Below the pieces are notes generated by a model. That model was not told the origin of the DNA, made no database searches, and saw nothing but the letters and a program-made list of their open reading frames with translations. The translations under genes and the position numbers were made by a program. Positions 34,780 to 48,055 of a stretch of DNA of 64,000 nt are shown one piece after another; position 1 is the stretch's first letter, and the number at the start of each line of letters is the position of its first letter. Source of the DNA: Rhodocollybia butyracea (lineage: Eukaryota > Basidiomycota > Agaricomycetes > Agaricales > Omphalotaceae); assembly GCA_015501585.1 (NCBI GenBank), contig JADNRY010000166.1, positions 62,001 through 126,000 on the forward strand, read 5' to 3'.

Positions 34780-36540
34780 GCCTCTATTCACCCGTGACCA
34801 GAAGAAAACTCGCCGAGCTGAGACAACAGTCCTTCGGGTCGAATTCAAGGTCCCTCGTCCCCTCCTAGTCTCCTCCTAGTACATGTAAAAGCTAAAGTCA
34901 GAGTGTACTCTAGTTGAGATGCGCAGCAATTGAAACCTCCCGTACCGATTGGGCTTTCGTTGATATTTCAGCGGTGGCGGTCCGAAACCTATCTAGATTC
35001 TTCGGTCGTTGGTGATAGGTTAATGAGTTTTCGTGTAATCATTCTAACGTTCAAATCAGTAAGTGATTTTACCATATTTTCGAACCTGTGTTCAACTTTA
35101 AAACACAAAGGTTAGAGTGTGGACAGATTCGGTGAAAAAATCTGGTTCATCCACTGCCCACTAGGAGAATCCAACGGTGCTTCCTTCGGCTCAACATTCA
35201 ACTTCGTTTGCCCTAGGAGGCAAAGCTTCTGTGAAACCCGGAGCCAAGATTGTAGAGTGCTCGAGTAGGAAAAACGAGCAGCCGAACGTTATGAATCCAG
35301 CATTGTGTATTCGGATTTGTGGTTCAGAACCTATGCGTCGGTCAAACTGTCGATACTTCAGACCACGAAGGTTAGTGTTCCTGACAAACTTGGAGCGAAT
35401 ACCGGGTTCATTTGTGACTGGAAGAGTCATAGCTATTCTTCCGGCCGCTGAGTTGAAGGAACAATGCATCGGGTCTCCAAATTCAAGGCCCGTCGTTTGT
35501 CCCTGATACGCACGTTTTCTATAGAAACTGAAGTCAGCATCGCAGAGTGGTCGAGTTGAACCGTAAAAGAAGCCGAACCTAATGAGCAATCCACTCGTTC
35601 CAGCACTTTAATCTAGTTTTAGATTCAAGATCTGCCCGTCATTCCAATTACAGACAAGAGTAAAAATTCTTTAACGCTTTAGTACACAAGGGCCAGAGCT
35701 CTGAGCAGATTCGGAGCGAATATCTCATCCATGATAAGACGATATTCAATTCCTGTAACCAAGGTATCGCGAAGTGAGTCTGAAATTATTCGGAATCAGT
35801 GAAAGCCTTTTAATGTTAGAATCTCTAGAGTGTACTGGGACATCGGAAATTCATGGATACAGTCTTCGAAACTTCGGGACAGAGACTAGAGCTCTTGACA
35901 GAATTGGGGCGAAAATCTCACTCGTCCACTGTTCCCTTCCGGTGGGAGAATTGCTGCGTTGGGAAAACGGCGCTTCGTAATTAAAGCCCTTCTTTTGCTC
36001 CTGATACGCAAGTAGCCTGGCTAACCGTCTTATAGTTAGCGAAGAAAAGTCGTTCGCTGATACGCAAGTTGCTGTAAAACCGATGTCAGGACCATACGTG
36101 ACATTGTTTGCGATTCAAGGCTTGTCCAGATTCTGCGGTTTCGAGTTATAGAGAAAGACCGACGATAGGTGTCAATCCTTCGACACAAAGACTAGGTTCT
36201 TAACAGACTTGAGGTAAATATACTGTTCACCCACTGTTGACTTGTGTTGAGAACCTTCGGCGAGCTGATATCGTGGGCTTCGGGTCAAACTCGAGTTCGT
36301 CGCTTCTAGTACACAAAGGCCAAAGTCAGGACCGTAGATGCTCGCGTTGAGATGCTAAGCAACCGAAAACGCGTGTACAGATTGAACTTCCGCTGATATT
36401 CCAGTATCAGATGTCTGGGGTGGCGATCTGGGTCCTGTCTATATCCTGCGTCTGTTGGTGATATTAGAGGCTCGGGAGGGAGACACAGCGTCAATTCTTC
36501 GATGTTTCGACCAGATATGTATTGATACATGCACCACTAC
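34780..36540. repeat. Cluster of degenerate tandem repeats
   Basis: Units recur at irregular spacing. One core (gacagattcggtgaaaa ... tccactg) appears near 35118, 35696, 35878 and 36197. Another (aaagtcaggac ... gttgagatgc ... gatattcag) appears near 34890, 35525, 36080 and 36320. A ctgatacgcaag word appears at about 35504, 36001 and 36058. Units are about 300-500 bp and strongly diverged. No coding frame or transposase is evident. An old satellite or eroded mobile-element array is likely. Confidence 0.55.
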
Positions 36541-38739
36541 ACGAGCTATGTCAGCTAGTCGAACGTTGGAAGAAAAAAAGCCACACACCTAAATATACGA
36601 TACAACATACAGTGCCTTTCACTTCTACAAACATTAACATTTTCTTTTTACTACTTGCTTTTCCTACAGTCACGCGGCAGTCGTATTTTCATGTTTAGGT
36701 TGGTTGTAGTTATAGTTGATTTAGTGGCGGCATTTCGTGATCGTCTGTTCTGGATTGTAACTTCGGGTTCCACTATACGCACTTTTTTCTTGAGTGGTAA
36801 AGCCTAAGATCAATTCAGCAGTGATTCAGCTACAATTTCCAAAAAGAAATAAGAGCGCCAGACGCACTGTGCATTTCAGCTTGGCTAGATTTTCCTTTTT
36901 CATTTGCGCGATGGGTGACGACGGAGGGATAATTGCACCCCAAACTGTTCTCGTATCTGGGTTCCAAAAGAGTCAAGCCCGTCCAGCAGATGAAGTGGCG
37001 AATATACTGACATTTGTCGGGATCCCTAGCTGGAATAACGATTTCTATCTGTAAAGATCATATCAAGAGATTAACTGGATTATACTAGCTGAACCAGGGC
37101 GTAACGTACCTTGGTTCGGGCCATAATGCTAGTTTCGAAACCTCTAGGTCATGGATTGAGCCCGTCGAGTTGTTATATACTGTTGGGAAAAGACCACCGA
37201 CCAAGATATTTTAGCCGGAAAAGGATTTGGCCGCTATTTGACAAAAAACAAATGTTAATAATTCAGACTATTGTTCGCATGCAACAACTGGTACTTACAA
37301 GTCACCCTTTCTTTACAAATGCAACGCTGTGGCCAATTGACCACAAAAAGGCACAAAAGCTCAAACAACGCCCAACTCTTCTAACAAATTTGTGAAAATT
37401 GAGTTCGGCTCAAACACAATAAGCTTTTGGGCGCACCAAGTCCTTATTTTGTATTTGGAATATTATGTCCAATTGCGAAAAGCCATTCAAACTCATCGTT
37501 GAAACGTTGAACGTTGAGTACATCGAAGATACGCGCTAAGCGCTCAGATTCTTAGCGGTCCGTGCGACCAAGATCAGGTGGGCGCTCCGTGACATCGATT
37601 CTTCTCTACCCCTTCGTTTCTCAGTGAAGATTCTCCCAGTGGCGGATGACATCGATGATCACTGGACGAGCAAGATATTCAGTCTCACTATGTCGAAAAC
37701 TCTAGCTTTTTGTCGAAGAATACACGCTCTTCCCGCCAATCTGCTAACAAACGCTAGATCAGCGAAGCACTCTCTACTATGACTACTATGACCCGACTGC
37801 TTAGTAACTACTCAACCCAACGACTCTACGGTCCTGAATTCGGTATTAATAAGCCTGATCGAATATTTGCAACCTAGGATAGATATCTGTACTTGGTTAC
37901 ACTAATCCAAGCAAATAACTAAATCAGCGAAATATTCTTTCAAAAGACAAGTCGCGCTTTCCGACCTTCTACGATACCTCAGAGTTCTTCAGAACATCAT
38001 TCTTTACGGTGAAGAGGCTATATCCTCACAAAGTCAGGAGAGTGGGGACCGAATAAAATGGTAAGGCTAGTGCTATACATCCCAATCACGCTCAAGGCTA
38101 ACGCATTAATGTCCACCATGGACGATGTATGTTGTAATAGGGGGTGGATTCCTTTCATCGCCAGACTCCGTACGAGACGCATGCATCTAGCAGTCAGCTG
38201 GGACAGCTCCACTCGACTCTCTTTCAGTTCTGCATTCTGATCATTTGGAGCCGGTGCTAGCATATATTCATTACGATTCACGAGTTGTTTCTTCTCTCCT
38301 ATCGGATCCATCCCTGCCGAATCTTATCCCTCTTGGCACTAAGTACTAGAGGACGGTACCGTTGCGGCACCGTCAAGAAATGGTTCAAGTTTCTTCTTTT
38401 ATCATGTGTTTCTGATACAGCTTGTTGAAATACTCGATGAGCTATTTCAATCTCATCTCATGACAGGGCAAGGCAGAAATTTCGGGGCATATCGACGAGC
38501 CGAGCTCAGCCTTTCCCATATGTGGCGGCGGCTTGGGTGTGAAGAGGATAAACCACGAAGTAATCATAAGAACTCCGAACGCTTTCAGCTCGAACACGGA
38601 ACTTCCAAGTGATGCAGAAATGTTGAACATATACATTTGCGAGTTGAACAGATGTTCAAGAAAGGTCAGTGACGGTACGGCCCGATTTCGATCTCCTCGT
38701 ATTTAAGTCGAAACCCCAACCAGATCTTTCTGTGACGAC
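36541..38739. other. Intergenic region upstream of GH127
   Basis: No supported gene. Around 37540-37600 is a stretch (gcgctaagcgctcagattct, agcggtccgt, ggcgctccg) whose diverged counterpart lies at about 42596-42650, so the GH127 gene is flanked by similar sequence in direct orientation. Confidence 0.4.
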
Positions 38740-41700
38740 ATGGCTCGTAGCTCTGCTTTCCTACTTTTCGTTGGTAGCATTTTCTCCGGAGTGCTTGGTC
38801 AAACTGGTCGTAAGCCCATTCTTTTCTGACCCTCCTTTTAAGCTGAAAGAGTTGGTACTAGTTGCGCCGAAGCAGTTTTTGTCACTTCCGTTAGGGAGTA
38901 TCCGGCCAACTGGATGGCTGTACGATCAAGTAGGTGGATACTCTTCACTATGTGAATCAGCTAACGTTACCTCTTTGAAAGCTTATGGTTCAGACCAACG
39001 GCCTTGCTGGCCACGAACATGAGTTCTACCATTACGTGTCTCAAACAGACTGGACGGGCGGGAACTCGTATTACTCTAGTCTAGAGGAAGGTAAGTACTA
39101 TTTGCACTCCTTCGTAACCCGAATTTCAATCTTTCACAGCTGGTAGCTACTGGTCAGAAATATCCTTTGATTTCTCCCGTCCTCCTCCTCATTGCGATTA
39201 CTCCGCAGGTTCAACGCGATGGTTCCCAATGGCATCTTAGCAAATAACACTGCTATCATCCAAAAGACGCAAGAATTCCTCGACTACGTCCTTTCTCATC
39301 AAGACTCTACGGGTTGGATGGGTCCTGAAGTCAACACCACAAAACCAAGATATTTGTGGGGAAGGTATTGCATTCCATAACGTCCTTTGAGACTTATACC
39401 TGAGAGAAAGTACAGATATCCGTTTATGTTTGGCGCGATTCAGATGGTCGAATACAATCCAGATCTCACCGATCAAGTTGTCACCGCATTGCACAAATTT
39501 GTAGCTGTAGCCAACACGATGCTCCACAATGGCGAAGGAGTTGAAGCATGGACTCAAACGCGTTGGGAGGACTTTGTTATGACCTTGCAATGGTGAGCTT
39601 CGTAATCAGTAGAACTATTGAATCTCAGATCTCATGTTTTATAGGCTGTATGATTTCCATCCGAATGGAAACGAAGCTCTTTTGCTCGATACGATGCTGC
39701 AACTAAAGTACACAGGTGTACCCTGGGAGAAAGTGTTTGAATCTCAGGTAAGCTCTTCACTGCAAACATATTTTTTTACTACTGAACGCGTTCATAAAGT
39801 ATTTCCCCACCACGGCCAGTAAGTGCTCTAAATAAGTAACTAGATGACGTAGTTCACTGAACATTTAACACTACAGCCGACCACCTCCAGAATCCCTTGG
39901 GATTTGTTCTTTCGGCAAGTCACCCGTAGTTTTTTTTAAAAAAGTCGGCACCTGATTAAACCATCCGTTAATAGTGGCATGGAGTCAATATGGCGGAAGG
40001 CTTGAAAGCACTGCCTGCCACTTATCGTTTCACGCACAATCAATCTGGTTAGGCGGTTAAGCTCTGATGTATCTTAAAATTTAACACTTTCGCCCAGATT
40101 TGGACAGGGCCAGCGAAGGATGGGACTTGCTCTTCCAATACCATGGAAGGCCTTCTGGTATCTATGCTGCTGATGAATATCTCGCTGGATTGGAAGCTGT
40201 TAGAGGGTGAGATTCCTTGATCATGTTTCCATGACGAAAGCTTGACTGACGGCTTTCTCGTGCAGAACTGAGCTGTGTTTAGTCGTTGTGAGTATTTTAG
40301 CATCGGCCACATATCGCACACTAAACACTTGTACACATTCTACTTAGGAAACCATGTTCTCGTGAGTCAATCGGCTCCGTCAGAGATGAACAAAAAGTTT
40401 ACTCGGCTTTGCAGGGGATCATATCTCTATCAAGTAAGCGGAGATCCAAAGTACGTGGACCGGGTCAGTACTCAATAAACTTTATATATATTGTACAATG
40501 TTATTAACGGAACGAATAGGTTGAACGGATCGCGTACAATGCGCTTCCAGCAACATTGACTGGAGGTACATCACCTTTGGTGTCATAATATTTTGGATTT
40601 ACGAGTTCTAGACTTCTGGTCTCGCCAGTATCTTCAACAGCAGAATCAAATCGGGGCCCAGAACATGACCCCGTAAGGGTATCTTCTTTCCTCGATCGAA
40701 TCAAAATTTCTGAATGGTGTTATCTGGCAGGAATCCTTTCGTTAATGACGGGTTCGTCTATAAACCTATGAAATTTTTACCCTGTTTAAATAGTCGTTAG
40801 GCCGTACTCTAACGTCTTTGGACTTGAGCCCAACTACCCGTAAGTAAGAAAATGTTGAGGTAGAAGATTCGCTGACACCGTTCTCCAGGTGCTGTACCGT
40901 TAATCATCCGCAGGGCTGGCCAAAGTTTATTACCAATGCCTTTGTGACATCAGCAGACCAAGCATCTATTGTTCAAGTCTATCTCGGTCCTTTCAAGACC
41001 AGTACAACGCTGGCTGGAGGTTTGCCTTTGATCTACTCGACTATTCTGGATGTGCTTCTGAATTCTCTGTAGGGAATCCCGTCACTGTGACTGTAAACAC
41101 TATATACCCTTTCAGCGACTCGTTAAACACCACTATCACCGCTACGAAAAGCGTTCACATACTACGTGCGAATCCCCAGCTGGGTCGTAAATGGCACGAT
41201 ATCGATAAACAGTGGTTCTCCGACTCCGGTTTCCCCAACAAATGGCCTCCAAGCAGTTCAAGCGAAAGCAGGAACCACGGTATTTACGCTGAATCTACCA
41301 GCTGAAATTACTACAGGTATTCTTCTTTCAAACATGTTGTTCGACTACGATTGACCGTTTTTCTGGGTAGAGAGTCGCCCCCATGGTTCGATCGCAGTAC
41401 ACAGAGGTCCTTTGCATTACGCTTTCGACAGTACGTTTTCTCCATCATCTCATTACCCCGAATCAATCTGAAAATATAATAACCTAGTCCCTCGGAGTTC
41501 TAAAGTCTTGACGCAGAATGCACAACAACCTCTGGCAAAGGACCTCGAATTCGACGCCACCGCTGCGTGGCAATACGCTATTGACCCAACTACGCTGAAG
41601 TTTGTCAACAAACCTCCTGCCTCGGGAACCCTCCCCTCGCCAGTGTTCGATTCTGGATTACCCCCGCTGTCAATGACGGTCACCGCGTGTCCCATTACCT

Positions 41701-41892
41701 GGCCCGAAGCTGGTAAAACCTTTGCCGCGTCTCCGCCGACGAAGCCTGCGTGCACTGGAGCACACACGACCATCACTTTAACTCCCTATGGGGTGCGTTA
41801 ACCTCTTCTCTTGTTCTAGCCTTGCCCATCTGATCACCTCATTTTAGGCAACCAAATTGCGTATTGGCGAGTTCCCAGTGTTTACAGCGTAA
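38740..41892 (+). CDS. Secreted glycoside hydrolase family 127-like enzyme (beta-L-arabinofuranosidase type)
   Basis: Predicted extracellular retaining glycosidase acting on arabinose-bearing plant polymers or glycoproteins. It starts with a signal peptide (MARSSAFLLFVGSIFSGVLG). The gene is cut by many short introns, e.g. after the leader, at GSYW|FNAMVPNG and at LWGR|YPFMFGAIQM. Family lines: SIRPTGWLYDQ, TNGLAGHEHEFYHYV, NAMVPNGILANN, the zinc/catalytic GTELC (Glu-x-Cys), YNALPATLT and YPCCTVNHPQGW with the Cys-Cys pair that in HypBA1 holds zinc and the nucleophile. The C-terminal half is beta-rich (YYVRIPSWVVNGT; TKLRIGEFPVF). In the A4 run 41147-41150, one A fewer would keep TITATK and FTYYVRIPSW in one frame. 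Splice sites near 39830-39980 are not resolved. The exact substrate is unknown; family assignment is strong. Confidence 0.85.
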
Positions 41893-42954
41893 CACCGGGC
41901 GCAGGGGTGCTATTCTGGGTCTAAGTCTGAATCTGGTAGGGGTCTTATTATGAACTTTATGCCACGGAATTTTATGATGCCATTATTGTGTGCGAGTTCC
42001 GATTTTTCAACGTTGAAGCTACGAGTTTACGTACAGCACACGATACTATGGAATAGTATTGTGCGCAAGTGCCGTTCGGAAGCTCAACCTCCGGCCTCCT
42101 TCCAACCGACCTTGACTTTCAGAAGCCTTGAGGTTGATGTGAAACGTGATGAGTCTTATCTCCAAATCGCGAACGGACGGTCGACCAACAACATATTCGC
42201 TCAGTGTCTGTTGAGAACTCTAGCCCGAGCATAGGAGGGAAAGCTATTTGTAGCACGATTTCGGTTTTTCGGTGGGACTAAGGGATCTAAAGCGTTGTCC
42301 ATCGGGTGATGCATAAAAAATCACCTAGCGAGCTATGGTTAGTATCAAACCCGCGTGCTACTCGGTAATTGGACGCTAGAACGAGACCGTACAGGCGCTG
42401 ACATTTCTTATCGTGGTAGTCGAGAACCCAAAGAGAACCTTGAATGAAGCGCTTAGCGCACTGACCAGTGAGAGTCAGTGAGTGTCTTTGGATTACTAGC
42501 GCTATGCTCTCAACAGTGCCTCAACTCATTGAAGAGAATACTTTGGAGCGTTTGGGAAGAAGATCTGTGCGAACGATTGAAGAAGACTAGTGCAAGATAA
42601 GCGCTCGGATAGCGGTCCGTCCGGGGATCATCTGGAGGCGCTCCGCATCTCTGCATCTCTGCCTCAAACATCCATCATCCCTCAGTTCCTTTCTTCCTTC
42701 CGGCTATCCTCAGCCTGTTGGTGTGCCTTTCCTGTCAGATACGATTTCCGTGCATGCGCTGACGATGATTTATAGTACTATAAGTAACAGACTTGGACAT
42801 GGGGCGCAGATATGTCAATGTCTGCAACAGCTCTAGCTAAAACCTTAAACTACCCTGAGATCGACTGAGAAACTTGGAGGTCTGCAGACCCTGAGTGCAC
42901 CCAGAGTCGATAACTCGTCAGACTGCGGATTTCATATGTGCTCCACTATGCATA
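41893..42954. other. Intergenic region downstream of GH127
   Basis: No supported gene. It holds the downstream member of the GH127-flanking repeat pair (about 42596-42650) and several aagcgct words around 42450-42605. Confidence 0.4.
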
Positions 42955-43182
42955 TCATGGTACATAGACCAATACATACACGCTGGCAACTGGAAATAGC
43001 TCACGATCTTCACCTTGCTGTGCCTTTCTTGACAGGAGATGAGCCGCATCGCCAAACGAAGGTCTAGCCGGCCAGAAATACTCCCAAAATAGATGTTCTC
43101 CGCCCAACGGAACGTACTGCTTCCTGCGCTTATTCGCCTTGGCGTCACGACGGTCACGTTTAATCCCGTAGCGAGGCACCAC
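42955..43182 (-). CDS. Small basic open frame, divergent from the desaturase
   Basis: A 75-residue frame with a basic N-terminus (KRDRRDAKANKRRKQY). I do not recognise it. It starts 99 bp from the desaturase start on the other strand, so the two would share a bidirectional promoter if it is expressed. It could be one exon of a gene whose other exons I cannot place, or chance. Confidence 0.25.
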   Translation of the reverse strand: MVPRYGIKRDRRDAKANKRRKQYVPLGGEHLFWEYFWPARPSFGDAAHLLSRKAQQGEDRELFPVASVYVLVYVP

Positions 43183-43281
43183 CTATTAGGTATTTGATCT
43201 TATTTTTCGTTTCTTCATTCCTTCCTTCCTTTCCTTCCTTAACTTTTTCACCTATACACGCTGGTTTTTTATTATTGATAC
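43183..43281. promoter_or_regulatory. Pyrimidine-rich leader before the desaturase
   Basis: About 43200-43250 is a CT tract (ttccttccttcctttcctt) directly before the start codon at 43282, a common context for well-expressed fungal genes. Confidence 0.45.
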
Positions 43282-45378
43282 ATGACTTCCACCTTTTCGG
43301 TGGCGACCTCGCTCCCTACTGTCGACGTTGACTCTCATTCTCTTAACAAAACTGCCAGCACTACGCTTCCTGTCGTCACTCCGTTGACTGACCCTTTTTC
43401 TCTTATAACTCCAGCTCGCAAACTACCAACTTTTACCCGCTCAGAGCTCGCGTTTCTTATCTCCCGTGGCCACATTCTCACTATCCATCGCCGCTACATT
43501 TATCGTCTCAACCATTTCTTGGCCGTACATCCCGGCGGCGACCTTCCGGTACGCGTGGTGTTTTTTTTTCTGTGCTTTTTTAACGTTCTTACAGGTGCTC
43601 CACTTTGTCGGAAGGGATGCGACAGATGAAATAGAGGCCTACCACCCAGTTGAAGCCCTCGCTCGCATGAAGGGCTTCATCATTGGCACCGTAGACCCCG
43701 CTGATTGGAGCGAAACCACCGGTTGGAAACCTCTAGTCCCCCCAGTTCATATCGGATGGCCCAACAACATCGCTGCTTATGCTGGTGTACCTACGGTCAA
43801 CACTTCTCTCTTGGCCTACCGAGGTATCTGCAAAGAATGGGTAGGCTGTCACCTCCAGGCACTTCACTCCCGCCTATGGATCCATCTTCACTCGAGCCAC
43901 CATCACCACCTCCCGAGATCTGCCTTGTTGAACAACAACGGTTATCTTATTCGTTCAGGCAGCTTCGCCAACAGCTCCTAATGGAACCCGGTCTTTTTGA
44001 GTTGCACCCGTGGAAACTTTACCGGTACACGGTCCTGCGATGCTTCTTTCTATTCGCTACGTTTCTGGGGTTCTATCTCAATGCATCACATAAGTGTCAG
44101 TCCTCTCATCTTCCGTTCCATTCAGTCGGCCCTCTAACAGACGTTACACCGTTTCAGGGCATTACTGCGTCTCTGCCATAGCACTGGGTTTTTTCATGCA
44201 GCAGATTATGTTTTGTGCCCGTGAGTTCAACCTACCTTATTTCGAAAAGTGTACAACTGACATCATATCAGATGACGCTGGCCATACCGAAATTACTGGA
44301 AATCGCTTCTGGGACCGGGCAATTGGAGGTACCATCGCCAGCTTTGCCAGCGGGATGTCCCTTGGATGGTGGATAGACCAGCACGATGTACACCACTTGA
44401 TCACCAACCATCCTGAGCACGACCCCGATATCCAGCTCCTCCCTTTCTTCGCTTTCAATACCCGCTTTTTTGATAGTCTCTACTCGACCTTCCATGCCTG
44501 CGTTATGCATTTCGACGCTCCGACTCGCTTCCTCATCCAGTACCAGCATCTCTTTTTCTACCCAGTCATGGTTTTCGCAAGATTCTCGTTGTTCGGGAAA
44601 AGCTACGTATACGTAGGTCGCTTCCGCCATCTATCCTCACTTCATCTCATCTTTTTTTTTTTCGTTAGTTACTCACGAAAGCTAAAGCGGACGGTTTTAG
44701 GACTTTTGAGCTTGTCGGCGTGGTGTTCTTTTGGTTCTGGTATACTTTGATGTTGAAGTATATCGGCTCTGGTTTCGACGGCGTGAACAGTCACTCGCTG
44801 ATCGAGTTGTGGGGTACCCGCGTTTTATTCGTCCTCCTCAATCTGATCGCCGTATGCCCGATCCACGTACAGGTGCGACTTTTTTTCTGATTATCATGCT
44901 CATGGTGCTCATTTGTTTTTTTTTAGATTGTACTCTCGCACAGTGCCCAAGATTCGGTGGACATGGGCGTGTACGAATGCTTCATTCATCGACAATTAAG
45001 AACGACGATGGACGTCTCGTGTCCCGAATATCTTGACTTCATTCACGGAGGCTTGCAGATGCAAATAGCCCACCACGTAAGTTCAAGTTATCGTACGTTT
45101 TCTAATATTAACTGACATTACGTAACGCATAGCTCTTCCCTCGACTATCTCGGCTCAATCTTCGCCGCGCAACCGTCCAGGTCAAACAATGGGTCGAGCA
45201 GAACAGACGCTACGCGATAGAAAACAAATCCGGCGGCGATCTGTTGGAATTCAAGGAGAAGAATTTCACGCAGGGGAACGAACAAATGGTGAGTATGCTC
45301 GAGGATATTGCTGGTCAGTGTCGTGCGCTGCTCGCTACAGCGGATGAGATGGCAAAAGGTAAAATAGAAATGGAATAA
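43282..45378 (+). CDS. Cytochrome b5-fused front-end desaturase, probably sphingolipid delta-8 desaturase
   Basis: ER membrane enzyme introducing a double bond into the long-chain base of ceramides (delta-8) or a related acyl chain. Domain order: N-terminal cytochrome b5 with haem line FLAVHPGGDLP and VLHFVGRDATDEIEAYH; a linker; then a di-iron desaturase. The first His box HDAGHT is split by an intron (GCC C|AT GAC), the second is QHDVHHLITNHPEHDPD and the third QIAHH, whose Gln marks front-end desaturases. Membrane stretches include VVFFWFWYTLMLKYIGSG and VLFVLLNLIAVCP. The C-terminus is charged (KQWVEQNRRYAIENKSGGDL). Introns of about 45-65 nt are evident. At the G3 run 43839-43841 one more G would join ICKEWG to RLSPPGTSLPPMDPSSLEPP; as given the frame is broken. 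Confidence 0.88.
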
Positions 45379-48055
45379 TTAATTACGCGCTCTGCTTTGC
45401 TATTGCTTTGTCAATGGACTATTGGACTTGCTCTCTATACCCATACTTATCGTTACAGTAGTCGCTTCTTATTAGTAGCTAGCTTATGGCTGAATCTAAT
45501 GGGTGTCGATATTCGTAGTGGTCGGCATTTCGGTGTCCGCTTTAATCCCTATAATGTATTTGAGATATGCATACCTCCCTGTTCACAGTGGTGGTCAAAG
45601 CTGTAATTATCGACCACGTGTAAATTCGAATTGATCCTTAATTGAATAAGTATATGTCCTCGTCAGAATTATTCCATTTGAGGGATGCAGCGATGAGCCG
45701 TTATCATCCTGCGCCTCTGATAATCTGTATATGCCGCCAAGTTTGACAAGTATCTACATACGTGGAAGGAGGAGCGAGAAAGACTCCGAGTCAGAAGAGG
45801 GGTGAGCGGAGGCAAGCGAAGGCTGGGGCGAACGGAGCGATTTCGGGTGGGATAAGACAACGACGTCAAGTTATCTTATGTCAATACATAGTTGCCTATC
45901 AAAAGTTCGAACTCAATATGATTTGCCCAAATATTGGAAGATTTACATTGCTCTCGAGATCGGAACTTGAGAACGGTTAGAGCCCGTGTTGATGACATGC
46001 CAAACATTTTTGCTACCGCAGCGAACACTCGTCTACATGCACATGCGAGGGACTTGTAAGACGAGGTGTCCGCACATAACACACGAGGCATTCGAGTGTT
46101 CGACAACTGCTTTTCACAGTCTTCAAGTTGCTTATAAGAGCCGGGTTGCCACTCGCACGCCAGCCTTGATATCTCCATTTACTCTGGCAGTGCTTTTCTA
46201 CAGCACTCCTTTCAGTTTTACCTAGCACGCGAGGTGCTTACAAGACACGGGGATCGGCAAATAACGCACGAGGCATTTAAGTCTCTGATTTGACAACCCC
46301 TTCCGAAGGCCTTGCTTATAAGAGCGGGGGGTCCCCATACAATTATTCTGGCAGTGCATTTTCTATACACCCCAGTGCGTCTCCAACCTTGCAGTACTGC
46401 TATTTAAGTTTAAGTTCAAGTTACCTTCACCTATGCCGTAGAAGTATATGACCCGCACAAAGGCCGGCACAAAGTTTCGAAAGGAGACTTACACTCACAA
46501 CTATTATAGCCAGTTGTACGAGAAATCTTTGGGAGGAGATGTCAAGTTGCAGGTGCCTACTGTGGTTCAATTTAGGCGTACTTAAGACTTCGGGATTGAT
46601 CGTTTTAGAGTGCTTCAGTCGTTGAGGCTCTTCTCGAGAATTCTTTCACCTGATCGTAGTAACTAGTAGACCCGTGTTAATGGCATTTTGCTACACTCCA
46701 CTATCCGCAAGGACACGAGGGACTTACGCAGAACACGCGAGTAATTGTTCATCTAATGGCAGCGGGTCGAGTCAGAGTTTTAGACGACGAATCGAGCTCA
46801 AAGTGCCTACATGATCCATGACCATCGTTCATCATCATCGTATACAACCCGTCTCAGTCTTCCGAAGAGGTACCTCCTATGATAACGTTTTGATCTCTAT
46901 CCTCTTGATTTTTAGAAGCTCACTAATGATGGTCGATCCGGAGTATTGTTACTAGGGCCGAGTCAAGCCCGTCTTCAAGCAGTTGATAAAAATGGAACAT
47001 AGCAATACCAAGGGCCAGGAATGAGAGAATTCGTTAATCCCGGAATAGCAATTAGAGCTTGGAAGAGATACTTAATCACTGTATATTCTCATCCTACTAT
47101 GAGCGCGTTGGACTAACAAACCACCTAGAACGGAGGAACAATGTACCCCGAACGTATCATCATTTCTTTAAATTAAGGTAAGGATTAATATTGAAGACGA
47201 AGGGCGTGAAAATCCAACAATAATAATCAAAAATGGCGTATATGAGTCCGGTTCCGGAGTTCCTCCATTCCGATGAACCACAAGCATTATTGCAAAGTGC
47301 CTTTCGAAAAGTCAGATGTGGCAAAACTCTTCATGATCTTCTCCTTTAGAGAAGTGAACGACTCGGTATTAAACTGGACTAGGGAAGTCAGGTCCGATTC
47401 GGGAGTGAGATGGCCCGTCGATCGCTCTCGGCTTCTATACAAGTTTCCTGTATAGAGTCTGCCTAGGGGAGACGACTCTCGGCCGCTGTTATACTCACCG
47501 AAGTTTGATATCTCCACATACTCTTCTCTATACATCCAATTGCAGCTCCAGTAATTTACTCTTGCAGTACTCGGCTTGATTTACTTAACCTTTTATAAGT
47601 ATATGGCCCGCACAAGAGTAAGTTTGTCCTCTTTTGAAAGGAGGCTCGTAAGGTGTACCCGTAGGCGAAGTTTACTATAGCGAGTGCCACGAAGTCATCA
47701 GGCGGTAGGCGTTACACTGCTGCAAGTAGTACAATGGATGTCTGCTATGGCTTATTCTGGCTTACTCTGGATGTGATTGTAGCCCGCCGAGCTATCACCG
47801 TTACCGAGCGGGGTAGCACACATTGGGTCGATGCAACTGAGATAGCGATCCAGAAGAAAGAAAAGCAGGAATATACAGGCGGATCTTGTTCCGATTCTGC
47901 TGCCATAATCTGAAGCAGATTATCTGGTGATTACCAACGTAACTTCCAGCCGAGAGCCGTGAACCGATGAAGTATTGCGTACGCCAATGAGTAGGGATAC
48001 AGATTATAGATATACAAACATGCAAAGGGCAACTCCACAATTTTGAACAAGGTGA
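45379..48055. other. Intergenic region with degenerate repeat blocks
   Basis: No supported gene. Two similar blocks lie at about 46040-46210 and 46228-46400 (shared cgaggcatt, ttgcttataagag, tctggcagtgc, ttctac). A partial third lies near 46717 (gacacgagggactta). Another pair shares cttgcagtact...agtatatg(a/g)cccgcacaa at about 46392-46465 and 47562-47620. They look like old mobile-element debris. Confidence 0.45.
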
